A DNA stretch of 64,000 bases from Diplosphaera chodatii (taxonomy: Eukaryota > Chlorophyta > Trebouxiophyceae > Prasiolales > Stichococcaceae). Within the stretch, counting starts at the first letter, position 1; every line of letters starts with the position of its first letter. Under the pieces are notes generated by a model. It saw nothing but the letters and a program-made list of their open reading frames with translations, did no database searches and was not told the origin of the DNA. The DNA lies in assembly GCA_032358165.1 (NCBI GenBank), contig JAALGY010000015.1:2480001-2544000 (forward strand), in the 5' to 3' direction. Shown here piece by piece: positions 33,940 to 46,100 of this stretch. A program made the position numbers and the translations under genes.

Positions 33940-36900
33940 ATGCAGGCAAAGCTTGGTGTGGCGCAGCGACCGCGGCGTGCACATTTCAGCAGCTGCGGCG
34001 CCGTCATGGCAGCCAACGGTGCTGCAAATGGTAGCAGCGGTGGCCGTGCGGTGCTCTGGTTCCGAAACGATCTCCGGCTGCACGACAACGGCATCGTAGC
34101 TGAGGCTGCGCGGCGTGCCAAATCAGGGCAGATTGATGAGGTGCATCTGCTGTTGGTGTCACTTACACTATGTGAGGTGGCATGCACATCGGGCGTGAAC
34201 AGCACCAGCCTGAGACACAACATTGATAGAAGTGACATACACTCGAGCTGGCTACAGGTCGTGCCTGTGTACTGCTTTGATCCACGGCAGTTTATTGAGA
34301 CGCCGTGGGGCCACTCAAAGTGCGGCCCCCATGGCGCACAGTTTCGCCTAGAGTCGGTGAGTCAAGCTCCTTTGCTCCCCCTCGTACACGCTGGGCACAT
34401 CAGGCGTTGCAGAGTCACAGCGCCTGCACACCTGTTTGTGACATGCGTGCATAGCCATGACAATTGCATTCGTGGCAGCAATCTGCATGCTCTGATATTG
34501 CAGGTGCGTGCGCTGCGGGAGGCTCTGCAAGGTGTTGGCAGCGATCTGCTGATCTGCAACGGCAGGCCAGAGGACGTGCTCGCAGGTCAGCGCGGTCACG
34601 CAATCAGCAGGAACGTTGTGGTGCAGTGGTTGGGGTCAGTGAAGCAAGCAAGCAAACCGGCTGCGGCGAAGGAGTCTGTGTGGTCCTGCCCTGCAGAGCT
34701 GGTCGGGACCAGGAGCACGGCGGTGCTCTGCCAAGAGGAGGTAACCAGCGAGGAGCTGCGGGTCGATGCCAAGGTGGGCGTCGTATGCAACCTCGTTCCT
34801 CAGCAGTGAAGGTGTCATGCTGCAGCTGAGGCGCTGTTGGACAAGCTGCCGGACCAGCTGTCCGACAGGTGCATGTACTGGCAACCGTGCACTTGACAGC
34901 AGAAACCAGCTAGATGGTTCGTGGGTCCGCGCAGGTCAAGCGGAAGCTTGCTGCGGTGGACAGCAGACTGGAGTATTTCTGGGGACTGACATTGTACCAT
35001 AGGGACGACATCACGTTCGATATTTCGGACACACCGTGCGTTGCTTGTCATCCACCACCTTGCAGCTCTTTTCTGAAGCTTCTTTTCGTGCGCGCCAATG
35101 CACATGCCATGGAATTTCGAGGGCTTTGTTCAGTTGTACACGCATGTGCATGTGTGCACTGTGCAGGGATGTGTTCACGCCCTTCAAAAACAAAGTGGAG
35201 GGACGGACGGAGGTGAGAAGATGCACTGCTCTGCTTCGCACCTGCCGTGCGTGAACAACATGTTGCACCATGCTTACGAAAAAAGATTCAAGTGTTCAGC
35301 TGTGCATGTCACAGGTACGACCAATGCTGCCAACGCCCGACAAGGGCGACTTGCCGCTGCCAAAGGATGGCCTGCCACGGCTGGCATCAGCATTTGATCC
35401 GCAGTCAGTCGAGGACCTGAATGCTGTGGTGCCCGAGAACGCACCTAAGCTGCAGACAGCGCATCCTCCACAGGTAATTGTGTGCCTATCGATGCTGCCG
35501 CTGTGCGAGTTGTGGGTTCGTGCTGTACAGTCGACATTCAGCAGCGGGTCAGCAGCCGTGGCTGACCAGATTCGATGGTTTCTGAGGGATGCTCCATTCG
35601 CTTGCAGCGCACGTTCGAGTTCAAGGGCGGCGAGGCAGAGGCCCTGAAGCGGCTACAGCACTATCTGTGGGGATCTGACGCCGTGGCAGACTACTTCAAC
35701 ACTCGCAACGGTGTGCAGCTACCCCTGTGAGTTTGCAGTTACAGAAACAGCACAGCTGTCGCATCATCACACAATACCCGCAGGCCTACTGGGACCGTGT
35801 TTGGTGCAGGTATGACAGCAGGGGACGACTCAACAAAGTTTTCTCCTGCCCTGGCGAATGGGTGCCTGTCGTCGCGAAGGATCTACCACGAGCTGAAGAA
35901 GTACGAGGCGCAGCGCACAGCCAACAAATCGACCTACTGGGTAGGGTGCTCTGTGTCCTCCTCATGTACTAGTGCATCCAGCAAGTCTGCATGCATGGTG
36001 GTGTTTGCTGTTGTGTCACAGTGGCATTGTCTTCCCCTGTGCAGGTGCAGTTCGAGTTGACATGGCGTGACTACTACAAGTTCTTTACCATGAAGCACGG
36101 GAACGGGATATTCATGGAGTACGGCACCAAGGGCCGCGATGTGGAGTGGCGCGACAATGCCCAGGCATGCTTTTTGTATCAGCGGCTTTGGCTTGCTTTC
36201 GATGGGTGTGTGTGGTCTGCGGATGCGCAGCTTCAGGCTCACTTGCAACTGGAAATGGTCTCGACAGTAGGCGTCGTGCTTTGATCACTGTGTCATGTGC
36301 CCTACAGGCGTTCCAGAGGTGGAAAGATGGCACCACAGGGCTGCCGCTGGTGGATGCCAACATGCGGGAACTGAAGGAGACAGGTGACAGTTGTCCTGCT
36401 GCGTCCCGACTGACACTCCATTGCACTGCAAGTGACAGCGTGTCGAGTATTACACAACGCAAGGGCGAGAGGTAATGATGGCTCATGTGTCCACTCTGCT
36501 TCAGGGTGGATGTCAAACCGGGGGCGGCAGAATGTGGCCAGCTACCTGGCACTCGACTTGGAGGAGGACTGGCGACAGGGCGCTGACTGGTTCGAGTCCT
36601 GCCTGCTGGACTATGATGTGCACTCCAATTGGGGGAACTGGGTTGCCGCTGCAGGTGTGCAACCTGTGCGAGTGTTGTTCTTGATGCCATAATACTCGTG
36701 TGATTGCCGGGGGTCCTGCTCAATTTACATTGTACCTGAGGCTGCATGCCATGTGCACAATGTTGTCATGCAGGGATGACTGGTGGCCGCATCAATGCGT
36801 TCAACATCACAAAGCAGGTACAACAGCTCATCTGCCTGCTGTTTCTGCATTGTACATCCGTCATCTGCCTCGACCTCGACATGTCGTGCTCTGCCCGAGA

Positions 36901-37451
36901 CTAGGCTCGTGCCTGCTGTGCAGTCGAAGGACTACGATCTGGAGGGAGAGTACATCCGCAAGTGGATTCCGGAGCTGGCCAATGTGCCGCAGTCCTACAT
37001 ACATGAGCCCTGGAAGATGCCGCCTGATGTGGCTGCACAGGTGTGTCCATGCTGTCAGCAGCTGATATGTAGTGTGTGGAGTCGTCAATGCGTTGAATGT
37101 TTTTGACTGACAAAGACGTTCTAATCAGCAGGCACAGGCAGAGTCGTACCCAAAGCCAATCCCAGGCACGCGCTATACTGGGCAAGCCCGCTTCCAGCAG
37201 GGTGAGGTGTCTAAATCGTCTGATATACAATGCTGTCATGATGAGCTTGGGAAAATTCTGAGTGCTGGCATGCTTGCACACCTGTGTTTTCACATAACTG
37301 GGTGTTGGGTCCAACAGGCGGCGGCGGGGGAGGCGGCAGGGGAGGGGGCAGAGGCAGGGGCGGCAGCTGGGGTGGAGGCCGGGGCGGAGGCCGGGGTGGG
37401 GGCAAGTCCCGAGGCCGGCGTGGCCCCAGCAACTTTGAGCAGTTTGGCTGA
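33940..37451 (+). CDS. CRY-DASH cryptochrome, paralog B, with C-terminal RGG tail
   Basis: Second DASH-class photolyase/cryptochrome. The ATG at 33940 gives a basic Ser/Arg-containing leader ([20 protein letters not shown]) before a second ATG at 34006; the longer form would suit organelle targeting as in Arabidopsis CRY3. Domains: [20 protein letters not shown] near 34050, [20 protein letters not shown] near 34262, [17 protein letters not shown] near 34510, [20 protein letters not shown] near 34958, [19 protein letters not shown] near 35350 and [20 protein letters not shown] near 35820. Then [20 protein letters not shown] near 36050 keeps the pocket Trp (36063-36065). [20 protein letters not shown] is near 36508, [11 protein letters not shown] near 36625, [20 protein letters not shown] near 36930 and [11 protein letters not shown] near 37170. 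The last exon (37319-37451) is a Gly/Arg repeat with [16 protein letters not shown], ending [12 protein letters not shown] tails bind RNA in other proteins; that role here is inferred. Confidence 0.94.
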
Positions 37452-37850
37452 TGACTGCGAATGCCTGCGCAGCTGGCTGACAGTGCCGTGCTGCACAGCC
37501 GGGAGCCTAACGCAATCAATTGCTGTGCAATGCCATGGTTCAAGTGGCAGCAGACCGAGTGCTGTGTGCCTAGACTTAGCAGCAGCAGCAAGGTAGAGCT
37601 TTTGGCACCGCGTGCTAGCTGATAAAGACTGGTGCAGTAGCTCATAAGCTGATTGAGGTCTCAATAAAGCTGAGCTTCGGCTTACACTGCTTTACCGGTC
37701 CTGCCAAGAGGATTGACACAAAAATGCTGTAATTGTACAAGACGCATCTGCCATGTCTAACACAGCAACTGCGGAAACCAAATTAAAAGTAACTAAACAC
37801 AGCACTCTGAAGATCTCAAGTGAACATACTACATTATAACAGCATCAAGC
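37452..37850. other. Convergent 3' regions of CRY-DASH B and PPT1
   Basis: This is a 3' interval shared by tail-to-tail genes. TGTAA, the usual chlorophyte polyadenylation signal, occurs on the plus strand near 37728 and would suit CRY-DASH B. No gene is seen. Confidence 0.4.
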
Positions 37851-39841
37851 TTAACGGCCCCGCAGGTACTTGTCGATGACATTGTCTGTGAACCACCGGT
37901 CAGTGAACTGCATGTGCAGGGAGTCGTCCACCTGCAGACCAGCCAGCAGGACACACTCGGGCGTTGTGTGCTGTTGTCAGAGGTCTGAATGCACACCGGA
38001 GTTGCAGACTCTGGGGTGTGGGCACAGCACACATCCTGTGCACAGCACCAGCACAGCGTACAACCTTGATCCTTGACCCTAAACCCTGGGCAACACCGCA
38101 CCTGGCCTCGGACCACACGCCCCGCCTCGTCCAGCCGCCGCAGACCGATCCAGTCCTCCTTGTACAGGTCTGTGTCCGACATGTTGACCAGCCGCGTGCC
38201 ATCAAAGAAGTCGAACCACTCGCTGCACAGGCACATGAACTCGTTGCAGTGTGTACAGGTGTGCAACGCCTCCTGCTGGACGATGTGCCAGCCGACGTCT
38301 GTTTGGCAAGTCAGCTGGGCTGGCGATCACATCACGTACCTGCCACGCGGGACGACTGTGTACTCCTTCTCAAAGCGGTACAGGACCAGGCGCTCCAAGG
38401 ATGCCAGGTTGTCTGCGTACGTCGCATTCTTCACAGCCCGCTCATTGTTGACGTCTGGCAGGAAGATGTTGCCCGCAAGGTACTCGGCCATCCGGAATGG
38501 GTCCTGTACGTTGAGCCGGCGTGGCAAGCTATCAGACGATGCTTGCACTACATTGTTGTGGTGCGCAACACTCCTCCTTCTCGCAAAACACTGCGTGATG
38601 TGAGCGCACACCTTGAAGTACTGTGCCTGTATCAGCTGGTCCCTGCAGCCAGCAGCCCTCGCTTCAGCCTCTGGCGCACATGCAGCTCAGCTGCTGCACC
38701 ACCACCAGCATCGTTGCACAAGGTGCGGGGCGGGGGACCAGTCAAGCAGTCGGCATGTGGGCCATATATACGTGCCTGATGAATGGCAGGTAGGCGCCTG
38801 CGGCCACCAGGTGCTGGATGGTCAGGCACACCGCCGTCGGCTTGTCATCGGGGTCGTCCTCATCAGACTGGCAGTTGGGCACGTTATATATGCCCTGAAT
38901 CGCCCAGGGCAGCACTTGTGTGTCATCAATGGCTCACGCCGCAATCTACGGTGGGATCGCAAGAGTGCAGTTGCCGTGCGCAATCTGGGCAAGCGATGGC
39001 ACTACCACACCTGATGCTGTCCGCCCATGGTGACGAGAGTATGCATGCGCGGCCGCCCGTTTGCCTCGGTGCCTTGACACCGCTCCACCACTGCCCGCAT
39101 GAACTGCCCACCTGCAGATTCGCGACAGGCCAGACACACATAACTCCCGTCCTGTGCATGGTCAGATTGACCCGGAGTAGTAAAGATCAGTGTTCTGCGG
39201 CGTATATTTCAACGGTGCAGCACCTTGCGAGAAGCCAATTGCATTGAAGCCACCCTTCAGCTCTGGCATGCTCGCAAGCTCCTCGCACACCTTCGCCACC
39301 TGTGGACATCCCGTGCAATCGTTGAGAATTGAGAGCCAGCGGCAGCAGTGGCCACTTTCATCACAACACATACCAGCAGTACCAGCTACCTGCTCGTTCA
39401 CGTTGCCGAAGAACGTGCTGGAAACGTCTGCCATGGTGCCCTCGCCTGTCGCAATGCTGTGCACATACACGCCTGCGGTGTGCAACCAAGCTGTACTTGA
39501 AGCACCTGCCGCTTTGCATGCAATGGTCTCCGCAGCGCTCTTGCTGTCATATATTTACTGCCCTCACCCAGGCCGTCTGAGATGAGATTGGCAACATAAC
39601 CAATGGAGTGGGATGCACAGCATGAATCGCCCAGGCCGTGCCAGAGCACGACCGGCAGCGAGCTGTCATTGCGCTGTGCTGGCCTGTGATGCCTGCTGTG
39701 CGGCACATGCGCTCTGAGTCTGATGCGAGACGTGGCAGCAAAGGCACACAACGCAACGATGACTACGACAGCAACTGCTCGCCATTCCCATCGCCTGCGC
39801 CGGCTGCTGCCCGGCAAAAGCCTCGCCGTTCCGTCAGCCAT
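37851..39841 (-). CDS. Palmitoyl-protein thioesterase (PPT1-like)
   Basis: Alpha/beta-hydrolase that removes thioester-linked palmitate from S-acylated proteins, normally in lysosome/vacuole lumen. The start at 39841 gives MADGTARLLPGSSRRRRWEW followed by a hydrophobic stretch (AVAVVVIVALCAFAAT), a signal peptide or type II anchor. PVVLWHGLGDSCCASHSIGY comes next near 39650, the region of the oxyanion motif. The nucleophile elbow AIGFSQG near 39225 is joined by splicing to GQFMRAVVERCQ near 39110, exactly as in animal PPT1. Then TLVTMGGQHQ, GIYNVPNCQSDEDDP near 38890, DPFRMAEYLAGNIFLPDVNN near 38500 and EWFDFFDGTRLVNMSDTDLY near 38225. EDWIGLRRLDEAGRVV near 38150 is in the region of the catalytic Asp, and DDSLHMQFTDRWFTDNVIDK near 37925 carries the catalytic His. 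It ends YLRGR-stop at 37851. The Ser-Asp-His triad context is complete. Confidence 0.94.
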
Positions 39842-40187
39842 TTTGTTGAAACGTGTTGCACATGCTTTGTGCTGCTGGCATACGCGCAGGATGCATGTTG
39901 TGCAGACCGAGACTGGGCAGATTATTGAGAAGCGTCACCGAAAGGCATCCCTTCTGTCGTCCGGTGTGGACGAAAGGATTGCAGGGCGCCTAGTGAGCAG
40001 CAGACTCGATGGTTTACCCATTCCTTGCTTGCCCTGCAAAGCTGCTATCCTTGCCGGCGGCCTCCCAGCAGCTGTATGACGGTGAAGATATGATATGATG
40101 GCAGCAACGAGGCCTGCCATTGAGAGCACAAACATGCGCTGAAATCTCCTGACGATAATTGCTCGGCGGACACTTCCGCTCCATTCC
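39842..40187. promoter_or_regulatory. Divergent promoter region shared by PPT1 and HFM1
   Basis: Only 346 bases lie between the two head-to-head start codons, so both 5' untranslated regions and core promoters must fit here. I see no motif I can name. Confidence 0.5.
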
Positions 40188-43100
40188 ATGGAGGACGATG
40201 ATCGCATCAAATCCGTCCGCGATGACCTGCCGCCTGCCTTCCAACCCGTATATGCAGGGTCTTTCAGGTGCAACATGCACACCCGCACCATTGCACGCAT
40301 GCGTGCGTGCTGCAATCATGCATTTGCATGCAGACAGGCTTGCTGCTGCCCATTGTTCCCGGCTCCACAACTTCGGTAACTTGGTCTGCTGCTCCACCAT
40401 ACAGGTACTTCAACCCGGTGCAGAGCGCGACGTTCAATGCTGCTTTTCACACGAATGCCAACATGGTTGTGTCCGCGCCAACAGGCGCCGGCAAGACAGG
40501 TATGCCAGCCAGTGCAGTAGAAGAGCTGCTGTCTTGCACGAGCCAATGCAAGGTTCGTCCAAGCAGTTTTATGACACGCAGGTGTCCTTGAGCTTGCAAT
40601 ACTGCACATGCTGCGGAGGTACGTCTCTGCCATACCATGCAAGGCTACCATTGCCCTGCACTGCATGCTGTTGCTGCTGCATGCATGCTGTTGTTGCTCG
40701 TGGCGACATGACAACACAGAGAGGAAGTCACTGATAAGTTGCAGGTACATCAGCCCTCAGGGTACCTTTCAATTGCAGCCTGGGGCAGTCAAGGCTGTGT
40801 ACCTCGCGCCATCAAAGGCTTTGGTCCAGGTGATGCAAACTGGGTACCAAACATCTGCAAACGGCAGATGTCCTTGATTGCAGTTGCAGCATACATATAT
40901 TTGTGATAATGAAAGTGCCATCTGCAAGCAAGCAGGAGAAAGTGGTCGACTGGAACAAGCGGTTTTCAGCTGTGCTGGGCGTTACCTGCCGGGAGCTAAC
41001 TGGCGACACCGATGCTGTCTCTGATGCCGCAGAGCTCAACAGTGCAGACATCATCTGCACGACACCTGAGAAGTTTGGTCAGCAGCTGTGACAATGCAAA
41101 GCAGTACTGCCTATGGCTGGCTTGTGTCACATGTGCAAGGCAGACAACCATGATCTGACTACTGCCACAGCTGCAATCAACATCGTTGTGCCCTCAGACA
41201 CATTGACGCGCAGAAGAAAGGAGCAAGGAGGCATGGCTTTCTTCAGCGAAGTGAGCATGCATATGCCTTGTCAAGATGCCGGTACCTTTGCAAGGTGGTA
41301 CAATGCCACTAGAGCCGTTTTTCACCACTTGATGCACCTGCAGATTGCGCTGGTACTGATTGACGAAGTGCACTTGCTGAACGAGTCGCGTGGTGCAGCG
41401 CTAGAGGCAGGCTGCATCAGTCGCATCCGCATGGTCAGCCAGCTGCCAGAGATGAAGCAGGCATGTGACAGTTGGTGACAAGTGCCTACATGGTGTGATT
41501 GACTGTATCCCGCAAAGTGCGATACTGAGCTACTGCGCCCAGACTGATGCATACGGCTGTGTCTACCTTGTGACAGACTGTTCTCTGCTGCCCTGCAGTT
41601 CCCTATCGCCAGAGCGCGGTTTGTGGCAGTATCTGCCACCATCCCAAATGCGCACGACATTGCTGAGTGGTTGAGCGTAGATCCGACACCTGGCCTGCAC
41701 GTCTTTGGTGAGGACTACAGGCCTGTGCGGCTGTCCACACATGTCCGTGGCTACAACATGACCAAGGTGGGGTGTGCATAAGGCACGCGCACATGATACC
41801 CACACCACACTCTTGCTTTTGCTGTAGCTACCTCTAGTCAGTACCCAGATGCATCTTTCATGCTACACCCTAAACCGCTTGCCTGATGTGTATAGACGGA
41901 CTTCCTGTTTGAGCGCCGCCTCAATGACCACCTGTTCGGCATCATAGCAGAGTTCAGCAGCGGTGAGGGATTGTTGTGTGCTGTGCATGTGAGGACCAAC
42001 ATGACTGCACATGGTAGCTGAACATGACAGCTGCTGGTGCAGGGAAACCGACACTGGTCTTCTGCAGGTGCTTGATCGTCAACAAAGCACGTTGTGTTCA
42101 CCTGCACACCTGCTTGTGAGCATGCAGCATGACTTATGTTGCCTGTGTGTTCGGTTCATGCGGAGTGAGCTCGTGCAAGTGCAGTTCCCGCAAGGGCACC
42201 TGCGAAACGGCCAATTTCCTGCAGAAGGGTGGGCAGCAGCACGCCAACGGAGGCGCGCCATCTGCATTCGTGCACAGCCCAACGCAGCACCACCGACTGC
42301 AGGTCTGCTTACGAGCATCGCAAAGAGCTTGCAGCTTGAGTCTGCTGCATGTTATGCAGCCACAGAGCCTATCTACGGAGCACTGCATGCAGCACCGCAT
42401 GCAGTGGCAAGTCGAGGCAGGTGGTCGTGACTGCTCATTACAGGACCAATGCCAATTCCATATGTGATGCAGGAGGTGGCAGCCCGCATCGAGGACAAGG
42501 GCCTGAAGGCAGTGCTGCCTTCTGGCGTTGGGTTCCACAATGCCTCGCTATCAGCCGCCGACCGCTCCGCAGTGGAGCAGCTGTTCTTGCATGGCGACCT
42601 GCCGGTGCTCAGTGACCACCCACACATATACTCTGCAATGGCAATGCTAGAGGATCGTGCATTGATGTACTGCGTAATGGAAGTTTAATTGGCGCCGTGT
42701 GCAGCCCTGAAGAGTAAGTTGGATCCTCAACATTCAACGACTTGCAAATGTGTTAGGGCTCAAGTAGTGGTTTTATTGCTCACCGCAGGTGCTGTGCACA
42801 ACAACAACTCTGGCGCTGGGTGTGAACCTGCCTGCACACCTGGTGGTGGTCAAGAGCACCCGGCGCTGGACACAGAACGGGGGTGGCAGTGGCGCCTCTG
42901 GATATGAGGAGTACGATCGTGCCAGCTGCCTGCAGATGCTTGGCAGGTGCACGCCTGCAATGTTGCCCACAGACATGCAAGTGGCTCCACCACCTCTCAG
43001 TTGTGCATAGATGTGCAAGGCGCAGCATTGGCAGAAGCATTACCTGACTGGCTCTAGGGCTGGCCGGCCGCAGTTTGACACGGAAGGCGTTGCCGTCATC

Positions 43101-46100
43101 ATGACCGATCGGAAGGTGGATAACTGGCAGCGCAAGCAGCTGCTTATTGCGTTGCGCATGGTATATGTTACCTCTGCATTCGTTACAGTAGTCCTGATGT
43201 GTGATGTGGACTTGCAGAATGTGCACCGATACGAGGCGCTGTCCGCCGGTGCAGAGACAGTGGAGAGCCAGCTGAAGGTTGAGTTTCAGCTGATAGTCGT
43301 CATTCAGTCAACACTATTGTGCACAAACCACACGCGGCAATGTCTGCCTGCGTGAATGCAGGATGCACTGGTCGAACATCTTAATGCCGAACTGACACTG
43401 GGCACCATCCGCGATGTCAGCCAGGCAGTAGCTTGGATTGAGACTACCTTCTTGTTCGTGCGGGTGCGAGCAGAGCAATCAGCAGCCCCATGTGCATGCT
43501 TACCATACATGGGCGTACACAGACATGTTCCACCGCAGGAGTTGACCATCGCAGGAGTTCGATGCAACTTGCCGGTTGTGTACATAAATTACAAAAGCTT
43601 GCTCCCCACTACCATTGCAGATGGCTCGCAACCCGGGGTACTATGGTCTGCAGCTGCACACATCGGACCCTGCAGCAATTAAGGCTGCCATCAGGGACAA
43701 GTTCATCAACACTGCTCTCAAGCAGCTGGCAGAACATGGCATGGTACGGCGAGAGAAGCACGATTAAGCAACCCTCCTACCGCATCACTTGACTTGCCTG
43801 GTTGCGGGCTATCACATCACGTCTCATTACCTGCGCTTGATTGAGTGGCAGGTGTCACTGGCAGACGACGGACTTGCGCTGCAGCCACAGCCGCCCGGCG
43901 CCATCATGGCGCACCACTGCATTCAGTTTGCCACCATGGTGCAGCTGAGCAGCATCCCTTCGCACGCCAATATCCCTACGCTGCTGGCGCTGCTGGCTCG
44001 TAGTGCTGAGCTTGCGCACATCCACATCAGGTGTGCTGCACACTTGGATGAGTGATGTTTGATGGGTGCTCCTTAACAAAACGCCTTGCATGCTTGCTGA
44101 CACAAGTACCCAGAATGGGCGCTTGCCGTGCAGACGGGGCGAGAAGAAGCCGCTGAACACCATCAACACAGCCAAGGTCCCAGTCTCCAAATGCTGTTGG
44201 TCGCATGCCGTCCTACAGCGCAAATGTGAGTGTGCCCTGAGCACTGAGATTGTGTGGCACAGGGCGATCATGCAATTCGCTTTTGGATCCCAGACGCCAG
44301 CAAGCCAAGCAAAGCCAAGGAGCGTGTCAGCAGTGCAGCCGAGAAAATCGTCATCCTGGTCAGTGCTGCATGGTTTTCGCTTGCTCAACTGCTATCCCTC
44401 GGTCGATGAGGTTTCGTGAAGAATGTGTCGCAAGAGCAACAACCCACAGATCCTTCTGCTGACGTGATGCTATAGGTCAATGATGCGCTAAATGACAACC
44501 CTCAGGAGGGACTGCTTGACTTTAGCATGCGCAGCGAGACTGAGCAGATCCTGACTGTCGGCAAGCGTGTCGCGGCGTGCATGGCCAAGTAAGCTGTCAT
44601 GCCACCTGACAGCTTACATAGTATTACAGAGCATGCCAGTCTTTCAGCCAGCACAATGCGACACTGTGGTTCAGCTGTGAGTCGTGCACCTAACTCTGCA
44701 GGTTGTTTGCGCACGGCCGGCATCTGTCTGCCACAGCAAATGCGCTGCTGCTGCAGAAGAGCCTAGAGCGCAGGCTGTGGGACAACAGCAGGTGTCAGGT
44801 GCCACATGCTGGCCATCAAGAGCCATGTCACTGTAGGCACGTGGCAGAACCATGCACATGCAGCAGGTGTCCAGGCTACAGTTGCATGCAGCCGGGGGAC
44901 ATGAGCATGGGCTGCCAGAAGACCAACTGATGTGAGCTGGTGGGACATGCCGTTCCCTTGAGCGCAGGCAAGGCAGCTGCCTGGCATCGGCCGGCTGCTG
45001 GCGCAGCGGCTCAAGGCGGCGGGCGTCGGGACGCTGCGCCAGCTGGCGGAGCTGGACCCGCGCCGCATCGAGACCATCACCCAGCGCAACTACCCCTTCG
45101 GTGCGCATACGCCGTCCTGCTGCAGCAAGTCACATGTTCCAATGTTGATGGTATCCGCATCACTCGGTTGGATCTGCTCATCCAGGCAACCAGGTCAAGA
45201 ACGAGCTGCAGAGCAAGCTGCCCGCAGACATTGTACTGGAGTTGAAGCCTACCAGTAAGCCCGCTTGCGATGTAGCTGCACTCGAGTCATGTCGCTTACT
45301 GTGCTTACCATACCAGGACCGTGCAAACGAAGATAGGTGACCGTCCAATCGCTAAACCTACTGTCTTTTCAACTGCTGCAGGGTGGCTCAGCGGCGGTTA
45401 CGTAGAGTTCCGCCTGACTGTGATCCGCCAAGAGTCGGACAAGATGCAAACTCCTGGCTATGCCACCGTCCTCGCTGGCAGGTGCGGTTTTCATCATGCA
45501 GACTGATGCTTGAGCATGGCTACTGTTGCAGTGCTGTTTATATGGAACTTGGCACTTACCCGCAGCTATCATTATGCATGAGTGAGTGACATGCTGCTGC
45601 TGCAGTATGCACAACGATGAGCTGCTGGTGCACGAGCACCTTGCCCTGCATAGTTTCCGATCACCATACAGTACCAGCTTCCGCGCCAAGCCACCCGGTG
45701 TGCAGCTCCTCTCCTCTCATGCTAGTTCCTTACCTGCTGTGGGCATGTCATTACTTCGTACACTGATCTGCAAGGCTCTCGTTCTCACAAGCATTGAGAA
45801 CCATGCGTGTATCCTCTGCAGGCGGGTCGCCATTGGACGTCGTGGCATCCGTGATCAATGGCAAATGGGTGGGACTGGACACCACAATAACCCAGCAGGT
45901 GACACGAGGCGCCAAGCTGGGAGGCGAGCCACATCCGCAGGTGCTGGCAGCTTGAATGCTGTTTGTCTCAGGCACAGCGCTATAGATATTGAAATCTTGG
46001 ACCTCATTCACCGTCCATCTTCTTCTGGTACACTAGTTGCAGTTGGTGCACTGCTGCAGGCTGCAGATACGCACGCTGCCGTAGGAGGCAGCGGGGCTCC

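Noticed and set aside
36585..36600. GGTTCGAGTCCTGCC resembling a tRNA T-arm
   Set aside because: It is the coding sequence for the conserved DWFES segment of CRY-DASH B, and no acceptor or anticodon stem surrounds it. The matching sequence near 23805 is the same motif in CRY-DASH A.
38077..38087. CCCTAAACCCT, a plant-type telomere-like sequence
   Set aside because: Barely one and a half repeat units inside a PPT1 intron; too short to be an interstitial telomere tract.
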